The notes under the pieces were generated by a model, which was given only the letters and a program-made list of their open reading frames with translations, made no database searches and was not told the DNA's origin. A program made the position numbers and the translations under genes. From Polytrichum commune (lineage: Eukaryota > Streptophyta > Polytrichopsida > Polytrichales > Polytrichaceae), in assembly GCA_950295325.1 (NCBI GenBank), contig OX485805.1, forward strand, positions 34,337,501 through 34,397,500: DNA of 60,000 bases, read 5' to 3'. Shown one piece after another: positions 47,580-58,086 of this stretch. How positions within the stretch are numbered: the stretch's first letter is position 1; each line of letters opens with the position of its first letter.

Positions 47580-48070
47580 TCCATTCTCCCCCTCCAACCG
47601 TTTCCCTCCCTCTCTCTCTCTCTCCACCCTCTCTCTCTCCACCCTATGGAATTCTCACATCCTCCCTCCCTCCCTCCCTCCTCCCTCCCTCCCGGCTCCC
47701 GATTCGAACGGGTTGGAGGAAACCTCTCTTTCTCTCCCTCGCTCGCGCTCCCTCCTCCCTCCCCTCTCTCTCCCTGGCGCTTTCCACCATCGCCGCCTCC
47801 TCCATAGCTGATTCCCTCTCTCCTCACTCACTCCCTTGTCACTCCCTTGTCACTACTCCCAGAATTCTCCGCCTCCTCCTCCGCACCTATTGAACTCTTC
47901 GCACTCACACCTCCTGACTCCTTGGAGTCGCACCTCTTCACTCCAAGGAGTCGCACCTCCTCACCTCCTCACCTCCGCAACTTCTCAACTCCTTTCCTCC
48001 CTCACTCCACTCTCTCCCTCACTCCACATACTCCACTCTCCACTCTACACTCTGCACTCTTAAAACATTG
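47580..48070 (+). promoter_or_regulatory. Probable promoter/5' leader exon of gene 2
   Basis: Very TC-rich (runs of CCTCCCT and CTCTCT) with a strong donor CATTG|GTAAGT at 48070/48071. The arrangement parallels gene 1 at 32.1-32.7 kb. Several overlapping Pro/Ser ORFs here are compositional and not treated as genes. Confidence 0.5.
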
Positions 48071-48090
48071 GTAAGTCCCCCACTCAATGT

Positions 48091-48275
48091 CCAGAATTCA
48101 ATTTTTCATTTAAATGAGGTGCTTTTAGGTTGCATGTGATGCTCTTGAATGTCCAGAATTCAATTTTTTATTTAAATGAGGTGCTTTTGTGTTGCATGTG
48201 ATGCTCTTGAATGTCCAGAATTCAATTTTTTATTTAAATGAGGTGCTTTTGTGTTGCATGTGATGCTCTTGTGAT
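48091..48275. repeat. Tandem repeat, three ~62-bp units
   Basis: Units begin CCAGAATTCAATTTTT and contain TTAAATGAGGTGCTTTT and GCATGTGATGCTCTTG, starting at about 48091, 48153 and 48215, inside the first leader intron of gene 2. A looser run of TTGAATTGCTTCAA-type motifs follows to 48.75 kb. Confidence 0.8.
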
Positions 48276-48828
48276 TGTTTGTGCTATTTGGGATGTTTGT
48301 GCTCTTTGGGTTGTTTTCTGGGTTGATTGCATGAAGATTGAGAGGATTGTGCAATGAAATTGCTTACTTGCTTGTGAATGGCATGTTTCTTGATGAAACA
48401 ATCTTAGATGCTGAAATTTTAGGGCTGAATTGATAGAATACCCTGAATGTGGCAAGCAATGGACATGATTCAAGTGCATCAATGTCTGAAATGCATAATT
48501 TGCAACAATGTGGCAAGATGTGGACTACATCAATGTATGAATTGCCTCAATGATGAATTGCTTCAACATTTAAATTTATTCAATGTTTGAATCGCCTCAA
48601 TGATAGAATTGCTTCAAGAACATATAATTTGCTTCAATGATTGATTTGTTTCAATGATTGAATTGCTTCAAAGAGAATTGCTTCAAAGAGAGAATTGCCA
48701 CAATATTTGCATTGCTTGAGTGTTTGAATGTTACAATTGCTGAAATGTAGAACATCTTGTTGGTGATTGATACCCACAATATGTGAGCATGAATGTCTGA
48801 CCTAATGGTGCATATTCTTTTTGTGTAG

Positions 48829-48881
48829 GCACAGAAATTGAGATTGAAACACAATTGCAATGAGTCGACCCAAGAAAACTG
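48829..48881 (+). other. Alternative first coding exon of gene 2 (MSRPKKT)
   Basis: An exon lies between an acceptor (TTTTTGTGTAG) and a donor (ACTG|GTGAGT). It has an ATG at 48860 encoding MSRPKKT and ends in phase 1, the same phase as the exon at 49910-49971. Spliced directly to 50069 it would give an open protein with a different N terminus. Spliced to 49910 it meets a TAG after two codons. It is therefore either an alternative start or a short upstream ORF. Confidence 0.5.
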
Positions 48882-48960
48882 GTGAGTTTGTATTCTTCAT
48901 CTTCATATGTAGAGATTATAGTGTGAAAAGGGTTTTTTTGAAGACCCTTGAATCTCATGT

Positions 48961-49775
48961 CCCACGGGCGCACGCCCGTGAGACATGGAAGTAGCCAAAT
49001 ATGCAAGGGGCTCACGGGCGAACACCCGTGGGCTCCAAACTTATTGAAGTGATTTGTGAACTTTTGGCCCACGGGCGAACGCCCGTGGGCCAAAGTGATG
49101 ATACGTATTCTAAGGGGGTGCCCCACGGGCGTTCGCCCGTGGGCCAAAGTGATGATACGTATTCTAAGGGGGTGCCCCACGGGCGTTCGCCCGTGGGCTC
49201 CAAACATTATATTGTGTTTCGAGAATGTATGGCCCACGGGCGAACGCCCGTGGGAAAAAACACTACAAACACTACAAACACTACAAACACTACAAACACT
49301 ACAAGGCGAATAGCCCACGGGCGTTCGCCCGTGGGATCCAAACACATTCTAGTGGTTGTGGAGTTTTGGCCCACGGGCAAACGCCCGTGGGAAAATACAG
49401 TACAAACACTACAATGGCGTTAGCCCACGGGCGTTCGCCCGTGGGCTCCAAACACATTGCAGTGTTTTTGGACTTTTGGCCCACAGGCGAACGCCCGTGG
49501 GAAAATACACTACAAACATTACAATGGCGTTAGCCCACGGGCGTTCGCCCGTGGGCTCCAAACACATTGCAGTGTTTTTGGACTTTTGGCCCACGGGCGA
49601 ACACCCGTGGGAAAATACACTACAAACACTACAATGTGGTTAGCCCACGGGCGTTCGCCCGTGGGCTCCAAACACATTGCAGTGTTTTTGGACTATTGGC
49701 CCACGGGCGAACGCCCGTGGGAAAATACACTACAAACACTACAATGTGGTTAGCCCACGGGCGTTCGCCCGTGGG
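48961..49775. repeat. Class C palindrome array in gene 2 leader intron
   Basis: About fifteen class C palindromes lie 50-60 bp apart. In the regular part the centre alternates TT and AA, and the text following alternates too (GGGCTCCAAACACATTG... and GGGAAAATACACTACAAACAC), so a two-palindrome unit of about 110 bp is the true repeat. A CACTACAAA microsatellite sits near 49261-49305. Some arms have single mismatches. Confidence 0.92.
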
Positions 49776-49940
49776 CTCCAAACACATACTGTATGTGTAT
49801 GTTCCACCTATTTGTCTATGTCTCCACATACGACCTATCTCGCTATTATCTCGTTGAAGTAAGTCCACATAGTCAATGAATTGTAATAGAGAGTGGGTGT
49901 TTCATTCAGGTACATAGACAGATCAAGTATATAGGGAGAA

Positions 49941-49971
49941 ATGGCAAGAACCAAGCAAACATCTCGTAAAG
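49941..49971 (+). other. Small exon encoding a histone H3 tail-like N terminus
   Basis: The exon (49910-49971 with its leader) ends AAAG|GTAG. Its 31 coding bases give MARTKQTSRK and one base of a Val codon completed at 50069, followed by PGG. Against the H3 tail ARTKQTARKSTGGK, nine of the ten residues around R2, T3, K4, Q5, T6, R8 and K9 and the GG at 12-13 agree, apart from S for A at 7. It is the first coding exon of the longest gene 2 model. Confidence 0.75.
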
Positions 49972-52900
49972 GTAGAAATACGCATCCCACGAAATACCAT
50001 GTAATTACTTTATTAATGTTCGAAAACATGGTCCTCTGAATACTAACATGCGTATTTCTTGTGGACAGTGCCTGGAGGATTGTCGAGAGCTGTGAATTAT
50101 GACATCGACGTCCTGCAGGAGGATGTCAAATGGTTCATGCAGTACAGTGGCTACGGTGAGACAACGGTGTTGTCTCTATACACGAAGTCCGCATCGAACC
50201 CAACATGGAGGAAGATGATGAAAGTAAAGCAAGTGCTCGATGTTCAAGCGGATGGAAGCCGTCTTCTTATTATGTGCAAGTCTGCAGAGAGGAAGAAGGA
50301 TTTCAAAGTAGCAGGATACGTAGAATCTTTTGGATATGAGGAGTATAACGAAGAGCTAAACACGGAGGGCGAGAATATACGGTTGTTGAATACCGAGTTT
50401 TTGACGTACTGCATCATCTACACGGAAACACATCGGCACACTAAGACGCCGCAAGAGAGAGTGGTCATGTTGGAGGGAGACTACAAAGCTGCTCTTCAAC
50501 GTGTGAAGATCATAGTGGATGAAGCAAAGGAAGCACGACAGGAAGTACTATCAAGGAAGAAGCAAATCCGTGAGGGGAAGAGGAGGGCTGGTGAAGGTGC
50601 CCGTGAGGAGCCATCCAGGAAGAAGGCAAGAAGGGAACCAGACTTGCAAATGAATGTACCAGACGATCCCAAGGAGGATGTCATTCCGAAGAAGGGGAGG
50701 AAGAAGACAACGGAGGAAGAAAGTCCATTTCTGGAGTTGGAGAAGATTCCTAAGAAGTCCAAGAGTGGGCCCCCAGACAAATCCGTCGGGGACAGGCTAA
50801 TGGATATGGAGCTGTTCAAGAATAAGTACAATAGGGTGTGGATTTTTGGAAAAGGAGTCTCTGGATTCGTGAGCATATTCAACATAGAGCGTGGAGATGC
50901 AGGTTATAATTGTAGGCCGATATCGGAGGCGCACTTGAAGGAAATGAAGACATGGTTGTTTAACTATGCATTCATACCAAAGAACTACCCAAACTTCCTC
51001 ACAATTGTTCCTGCAGATAGAAGGCGCAAGCCCATCAGCTTTGACGAAATTCGAGACAGTTCCTTTCACGTTGTGAATGGACAACACACGTTGGCTGCAT
51101 GCTTAGAGTACGTTAATGATCCGAGCAGCACAGATGAAGTGAAAGAATTCTTCTCCAAGTGGCCATGCAATGTCGTGTGGGCCCCCGAGGGCGATGATGA
51201 CCCGTTGTTCCACCTCTCTGGCGTTCTCAACCTGGATAGTGAATATAGAAAGCACTTTCCATCATGGGTTGAGTGTATACAGCACGCTAGGAAGACATGG
51301 ATAAGACGAGGAAGGCCAGCTCGAACTGTGCGAGCCACTGCAAGCAACTCTGAAGCCTTCAAGAATTGGAAGGTATCTTCCCATACTTTAATTTTAAATT
51401 CAATATTATGCTTGCAACAGGAAGCTTGAGAGTGGCTCCCCCACGGGCGTTCGCCCGTGGGGGAGTCGCCGTTCTCATGTGTCTAAATTCTACAAATCGA
51501 AGTGGATATGTTATTGACATGCATATGTTATGGATATGTGGATACCTGATTGTTCTCATTCAAATGTATAATGTCTATTTGCAGGACTTCTTGACTTGCC
51601 TATTGTGGACCTTCCGTGTGGAAAAAGAGTCCAATTTGATAATGGAGCACGTGTTCCCGGCGCTGCATGATGCGCTATGGGCCAAGTGGGAGCGGATATT
51701 TTTGGAGTTCGAGAGGGGTGAGTATATAGACAAGACCACCCTCGGACTCGTCAAGGACAAGAAGGGGTATAAGCCAAAGAGCGTTGTGAAGAACGATTTG
51801 AAGCACGCTCGCGGCTTGACAGAGGAAGAGCTTGATATGGCGGCAGATCAGTGCCTGGTCATACAAGAAGGTGACAAGTACCCTAGGCACACGTTGAAAA
51901 CTATTGGGGATTGGGCGCTGAATAGGAAAAAGAAAAATGAGACATACATTGCAATGGCAGAGTGTCTCAACCCTATCCCTCGTTTTCTTGTTCAACAAGA
52001 CCAGAAGAGGACCATTGACCGGGAGGAATGGAAAGCGTGGAAGGAGAGGAACAATTTCGGCCGATTACAAAGAGAACGGCTTCTGGATTTGTTGGGAGTC
52101 GATTACCTTGCTGCCGCATTGAATCCAGCGAAGAAAAAAGTGCCTGTTCCTGCACGGTTCAAGGAGGGAGTCAACAATATCCTAGTCACTACCATCAGTG
52201 ACGTATCTGAAGAGCATGTTTTGTTGACCATAGACAACGACTACCATTGCAGTGGAGGTGGTGAAAATTTGGGCCCAATTACTCATGCTCTTTTGGACAC
52301 AAGGTTTCTTCCCAGACGCCAGGCGGGAGTCGATAGTCCCGTGCACATCAAAGAAGTGATTGAAGGCACGCTCCGAGGTATTCGTCAGGATATGCCTGGT
52401 ATTTTAGAAGCCCCTCAATTGTGGACAGTGGTTTCTGAGTGTCCAGATCGACACTTCGTCCACACTCTTTTGAAGACATTCCTCCCCTCTAATGTCAGAT
52501 TTTGCGAAGCCTTCTACCATGGTTGCAACGAGGAAAAGATTGCATCACGTGACAACTTCTTCGAGGAGAGTGTTCTCAGGGTCACGACTTGCATTTTTCC
52601 CAACAAAGGTGAGTCTACCTCAGAGGTTGCTGTGCGGATTTGCGGTGGTCGGAAGATGTTGAATATGCATGACCCGAAGCGATATAGGAGATATTCAGTG
52701 AAGAGGGCGTATGTCAATGAGGGGTCAAGGAGCATTTTCAATGGTGAGTTGAGGATGCAGACGTACATTGACATCATCAAACCTTCATGTCTGGAGGGGA
52801 CATTTTTCTTAAATATTTGTGGAGGAAACAAGGCCCATATTGTGGCACATGTAAGTACTATCCAACAATTTCCCCATTCTTCTTTTTTCTTTTTTTTAAT

Positions 52901-55851
52901 GCCTTTTCAACATGCATGTGGACACCTCATTCATAGATTGCTCGTATTCTACTTGCAGGCTCTGGGTATGAAGGTTGTGAACATTGTGCCTGTGGATGTT
53001 GCCGGTCAAGCGAGGGCAAAGATGTTTGCAGCAGTTGACTGGAGCCTGCAGAGGTGGAATGAAGAAGGGCGGGAATCGGATGACAATACCGACGAGGGGG
53101 ATGGTGACAACGAAGTGGACCTTCCTGGAATAGGCACCTATGAGGAAGAGGAGGAGGAAATCGACGACGATGACGAGGACGTCGGGGATCTTGGAGAAGA
53201 GGACGCCGAGGAGGATGTTGACGCCATCCATTCGCCACAGCATGACGGCCTACATGAGCTAGGGGAGTCATCTGAGGAGGTGGAGGAAGTTGATGATACC
53301 CCTCACGGGCGATCGCCCGTGGGGGATGTGCAAGCGTTGGGGGAAGAGACACCCCCCCACGGGCGATTTCCCGTGAGTCATCTACATGACTTGGGGGAAC
53401 AGGCAACCCCCCACGAGCGATCGCCCGTGGGACATGTACATGATTTGGGGGAGGAGCCAACCCCCCACGGGCGATCGCCCGTGAGACTTGGAGACGGACA
53501 TGGGGGAGAGAGCCTCCCCCTTCCTGTAGCATCATTTACCTCTGGTGTCCCACTTACCCCGGGGCGCGGGTTTCGTCACGATGATATCACACGTACAAGT
53601 TCAGAGCAAGAATATCATGAAGAGGAACAACGGCCAGGGGTGGGGCAGGAGTCGGCGGAAGATGTCCCGCAAGAGGGTATGCCTTCAATAAGGTTTTCCT
53701 CAAAACCAACTTCACGAAAGAAAGTGAAGGCTACCCGAAAGGGAAGAAAATCCCTACGCCCTCCTAAGGTTGGAGAGGGTTCTCGGTCGTTGGAGGATAG
53801 CGCGCCAACTAGTCAGGATAATGACGGTGACGTGGGCGAAGTTCTTCGACATGAGGATGACAATGTAGGAGACGTCCCGCCTATCGATACTCAATCGCAA
53901 AATGTGGAGCCTCTTCCTGCAGGGGTGCAGAGGTCGGATTTGCGAGTGGAGTTGAATGTTTCCTCACCTGTGGAGGAGGTTGCTGCTGCCGTTATGGAGG
54001 TCCTTGGACAAGGGCGGCCAACTATTGAACCGACGCCACCTATGGTGGAGGAAGAGCGTGAAGCCGCGTCACCGTCGAAGGAAGATGAGGTCATCATTCG
54101 AACAGAGGTCATTTGTCTAGACAGTGATGACGATGTTCCGGAGAGACGCGTGGAGTTGGATGTCAGGGTTAAGGTGAAAGACCGCGTTCCACATCGGGTT
54201 CGTGGAACGTTTGCCGACTACATGACAGATGATTCGGAAGACGAGGACTACGGCAAACCTGAATACAACAGGGTGAAGCTAAACTTCGTCGATGATCCGC
54301 ACCCGGTTTTTGCTGGAAGACCTCCACCGGCATTAGGAGACAAGGAAGAGGGCAAACAACCCGACGAGAAGGACAAGGTCCATTTTGCTCCATTCGTGGA
54401 CAAATACTTGTCGGATGTTCCGGAGAATGTGCGGTTGAACTTGGCGCACTTGTACAAGTCATATGACTACCACAAGATGTTTGCGTACCTATCTACTCCA
54501 GCATTTTGTGAAGCAGTGAAGGTGAAGCATATTCTTCATGCCGCTTCGTTGCAGAAAATGCGCAAGAGATGGAAAGCCTTCGAAGCTCCACGGGAACGTA
54601 GTGGACGAGATCAGTATCCCGGATCGACGGCTGCGCAAGCACAGAGTGTTGTGGACTCCACGGTGGAGATAATTGATGTCAGTGGTGTACAGGAATCTCC
54701 GAGCCGTGATGTGCATGTTGGAGCTGCTGAGTCCTCCAGCCCTCACGGGATTCCACCGAGCTCTCCTCCCCGTGTCGAGCAGGCCTCAAATATCCCCGTC
54801 ACTCAAGCTCAAGGTAAGATATGTTTATGTAGTGCTGGTGTTGTTTCTCCCACGGGCGAACGCCCGTGGGGCACTAGTCATGCTTTACATGTTTTTGTCA
54901 TTTCTTCCATTTCTTAAATGACTAGCATAATTTCCTCCCCCATCTGTCCCACGGGCGAACGCCCGTGGGAGAGGTTTCCTTCGTCACGTTAACTGAACAC
55001 ACTGTGTGGATGTGTTAACAGGTCAATTGACAGAGGAGCAATTGCCTCCTACGGTACGATACTCTGTCCAATCTAATTGATTGTGTCGGCAAGTTTCCTT
55101 ATACCAATTTGTATTAATCATTTCTTCCCATACTATTGTAACCATAATGATGAATAAACCTTAGAATGACCCTCAATTTTGTCATCGCCAGATCCTCACC
55201 TCTCCAAGTACAGTTGTTCATCGGAGAGAGAAGATATGGTTAGTGCTGGATGTGAACGGGATTCTTGTGAGGTCAGCAAAGTGCAACAATGTTAATACGA
55301 GGAAGGCTCTTGAGTCGCAACATAGCCCCTTGATAACTGGGGAGGTGGCTCCACTATTTCTCCCATATAGTGCCATCATACCTAGGAAAGGATTGGGACG
55401 CTTTCTCCGGTTTGTGTTGTCCAATTTCCATGTTGTCGTGTGGTCGTCGAAGCTTCTGAAGAATCTCAAGCCACTTGTCCAACACTTCTTCAAAGGTTTT
55501 AGGCAGCCTGAGTTTGTGTTTGGGCAAGAGATGTGTCACATTCTGGGCGATGAGAAGGGACAAAATCTACCTAGTCCTGTGAATGCTGATTCGAGTTTCT
55601 TTTTGAAGGACATGTGCTCATTTTTTGAGTGGAGCCGGTTGCATCCAGTGCCACATTCGAAGCAGCCCACTCATAGAACAACATTACTTGTTGATGACTC
55701 CCCTTTCAAATGCATTGCGAACCCTCCAGGGAGCTATATTAATCCCCCAACATTTTTTGCGAACCAGAGCTTGGATACTCTACATAATTACCTCCAGAAC
55801 CTCTTGAATTCTCAACAATTTGTACCAGATTTTGTGGGGAGCAACCCTTAG
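49941..55851 (+). CDS. H3-tail-like/ParB-like/FCP1-like protein, gene 2
   Basis: The coding exons are 49941-49971, 50069-51372, 51585-52850, 52959-54813, 55022-55053 and 55192-55851, all GT-AG. They total exactly 1716 codons with all phases agreeing (1715 aa). Residues 1-10 are MARTKQTSRK, joined to VPGG, close to the histone H3 tail. Then come a basic Lys/Arg/Glu-rich region (150-230), a ParB-like NGQHT at 347, a methyltransferase motif I-like LNICGGNK at 854 followed across an intron by ALGMKVVNIVPVD, a long acidic linker with four class C palindromes, and an FCP1/NLI-type HAD domain (LDVNG at about 1516, VVVWSS, LVDDSPFK). Introns at W(E/K)|DF and after motif I match gene 1. The product is probably nuclear. 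It could act on chromatin or the polymerase CTD, but that is inference. Confidence 0.8.
51441..51465. repeat. Class C palindrome in intron of gene 2
   Basis: One perfect copy with centre TT and extra C/G on each side, in the 212-bp intron between coding exons 2 and 3. Confidence 0.9.
53301..53486 (+). repeat. Four class C palindromes within coding exon of gene 2
   Basis: Palindromes near 53301, 53357, 53409 and 53464 (centre AT; arms with a few changes) are in frame and encode PHGRSPVG, PHGRFPVS, PHERSPVG and PHGRSPVR. They form the core of an ~18-residue coding repeat with DLGEE-type spacers. Confidence 0.85.
54848..54975. repeat. Two class C palindromes in a gene 2 intron
   Basis: Perfect copies, both with AA centres, near 54850 and 54948, in the intron before the 32-nt exon at 55022. 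A decayed copy lies at about 56230 and a fragment at about 56396. Confidence 0.85.
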
Positions 55852-56039
55852 GCCATCAGGCCAGGGACCCTTCAATCTAGATTCACCACAAGCACAAATT
55901 TATAAGCAGGCATTTGCTAGACATAGCCAACTGGCTTCCAACCGTAGAATTCCAGCGGCGCAGCTGTCTATGTAGACACCCGAAGGGCGTCTTCATATAG
56001 TATAGAGGAAATCAAGATGTACAATTCATGGGATTTATG

Positions 56040-56874
56040 TTCATATGGAGCTGTATTGGCTTAGCACTTCACTTTATATGTGTTTTGGCGATGTTGTTTA
56101 TGCTCCTTTGAATTTTCGTCTATCGGCACTGTCATGTAAGCATGTATATAGGTGTTGTGAACTTTATATATATATACACTGGGTATATACTGTATGCATG
56201 TCAAACACTAGGTACTACTCTGTCAATGTCCCACCGGCGTTCGCCCGTGGCAAGCCGTAACCTAGTGTCACAATTGTGTTACATCACTTCGACCTTGTTG
56301 GCTGCGTTTTGGATCGCTTTGTTTGATTCCATGGTGTACAATTTTGAGTACGCAGTGGTTTCTGTTCCAAGCTTGCTGCACTTTTCCAACTTCCTCACGG
56401 GCCATCGCCCGTAAGGTCTTGCTCCACACAGTGTCCATCTTGCATGCCATAACCTCCATGTATCTTGACAGCATTCTCCATTGCATACACGTGCCAAGAA
56501 TCATGTGCCCACTCCACCTCGTCGACAACATGCTATACCAGATGCTAATGCGGACTTCGCCGAAGTTTCGTCACCATGTCCTAAGGTAATTCAATTTCAA
56601 TTTGAATCCCCTATTGCAGTATTCTCTTCAACTTTTGCGATTTTCATATGAACATTTGCTGCTTTTGTCATTGGCACAGATCTTGCAATCATCTGATGTT
56701 GCGGTTGCTGTTGCGGTGGCGGATGAAGCTCCGGTCAGACAACAACCCCCTCGCGCGAAGAGACAACTTGCTCTCCAAGCGCGTCATTCCAGTGAGCCCA
56801 AGGGGTCTGAAAACAGTTCTGGATGTTGGAAGTGCGGAATATTCCTCCTAGTTTTCTCAAAGAGCTGTCCCTAG
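56040..56874 (+). other. Possible downstream exons after gene 2
   Basis: Exon-like text ends at a donor-like CCTAAG|GTAATTC (56586), and another piece opens at an acceptor-like TTGGCACAG (56679), reading ILQSSDVAVAVAV... to a stop at 56874. No domain is recognised. The position, just past the FCP1-like stop, matches the downstream exons of gene 1. Confidence 0.3.
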
Positions 56875-56937
56875 GCTGTCCCATATATTGGACAGCCTAG
56901 GGACAGCCTAGTTTTCTCAAAGAGTAAGGAGTGCACA

Positions 56938-57152
56938 ACCACAGCTAACCAGCTGCCTCCAATGCAGTCGCAGCCGCAGTTAACCAGTTGCCTCTTGATA
57001 CAGTCCCGGCCACAGCTAACCAGCTGCCTCCAATGCAATCACAACCACAGCTAACCAGCTGCCTCCAATGCAGTCGCAACCACAGCTAACCAGCTGCCTC
57101 CAATGCAGTCGCAACCACAGCTAACCAGCTGCCTCTTGATACAGTCTCCCCT
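56938..57152. repeat. Tandem CAGCTAACCAGCTGCCTC repeat
   Basis: Five to six units of ~36-39 bp: CACAGCTAACCAGCTGCCTCCAATGCAGTCGCAAC and variants. CAGCTAACCAGCTG is itself near-palindromic. Non-coding. Confidence 0.85.
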
Positions 57153-57419
57153 AGCCGCTAATCGAGCATTTCCCTAAGTCTTTGTTTTCGATCCTTTACT
57201 AATGAATTAATCTAACCCACTAATTCCACTAAATAACTACCTAATCCCCACATGTTGTCTCAAGCTCTAAGAGCTCACTCCACTTGAGAGGAATTGAGAG
57301 AGAGAACTTAACTAATTAAATTCACTAAAAACTAATGTCCTACACGCGTAGCTCAAGCTTTTAAGAGCTTGCTCCCTTGAGAGCGCTTGATGAAGAGAGA
57401 GAGAAATGAGAGAAAAAAC

Positions 57420-57830
57420 ACCTTAAGTAGCAAAGAGGGAGAGAGGGAGAGAGGGGGAAAGAGGTGAGGATAGGGTGAGAGGATTGGCACCTCCAATCAC
57501 AATCCTTTAACCCTCTCCTCCAAAGTAGGGACTAATCCCCATCCACCAAGCTTCCTTCTTCCCAAACTACCAAGGTGGATCCAAAAGTGGGCATTTAACT
57601 CGCGGAGCTCACCTTGCTTCACCTTACCCCCCACTCACTTAATCAAGGCATCCTCTTATTGAAGTTAAACCTTGAAATTACTACACAACACATTCTAATG
57701 CCTAAACTTAAATCCATACCACACTTCACTCTTTTTATGTTTTGTGAATAATCATAGCACATCAAAGTCACACTAAAATTGGTTTCGAAGACTTAATCAC
57801 CACATGTGGGCACCATTTTGGGCTCACAGA
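57420..57830. repeat. Dispersed repeat ending in ATTTTGGGCTCAC, copy 2
   Basis: Nearly identical to 2640-3035 (GA-rich start, same internal landmarks, same end). Confidence 0.8.
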
Positions 57831-58086
57831 GCACCTGAATTCTCAAAGTGGAGCCAAGGCTTCAAAGTGTTAGATTCTATCTTGAAATGAGGCCATTTAG
57901 GGACTTCCAAATAATGGTTTCGGTCCCGAAACCCATATATTGGACATCCACATAAAGTGATAACCTGATATCTAAGCCTATATGCCACTTTCAAAGACTT
58001 AGATTCTAACCCGAAATGAGGCCAACTAAAACAAAGGTTTCGGTCCCGAAACCCATATATTGGACACCCACATAAAGTGATAACCA
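57831..58086. repeat. GGTTTCGG-TC-CCGAAACC satellite units
   Basis: Two units of the family at 9.4-12.8 kb, including GGTTTCGGTCCCGAAACC near 57917 and 58035, directly adjoining the preceding repeat. Confidence 0.8.

Noticed and set aside
47510-48074. Ser/Pro-rich ORFs in the TC-rich region
   Set aside because: Compositional; the region fits a transcribed leader with a donor at 48071.
49001-49868. Overlapping ORFs across the gene 2 leader intron array
   Set aside because: Same reason: class C palindromes lack stops in every frame. The array lies in a GT-AG intron of the gene model.
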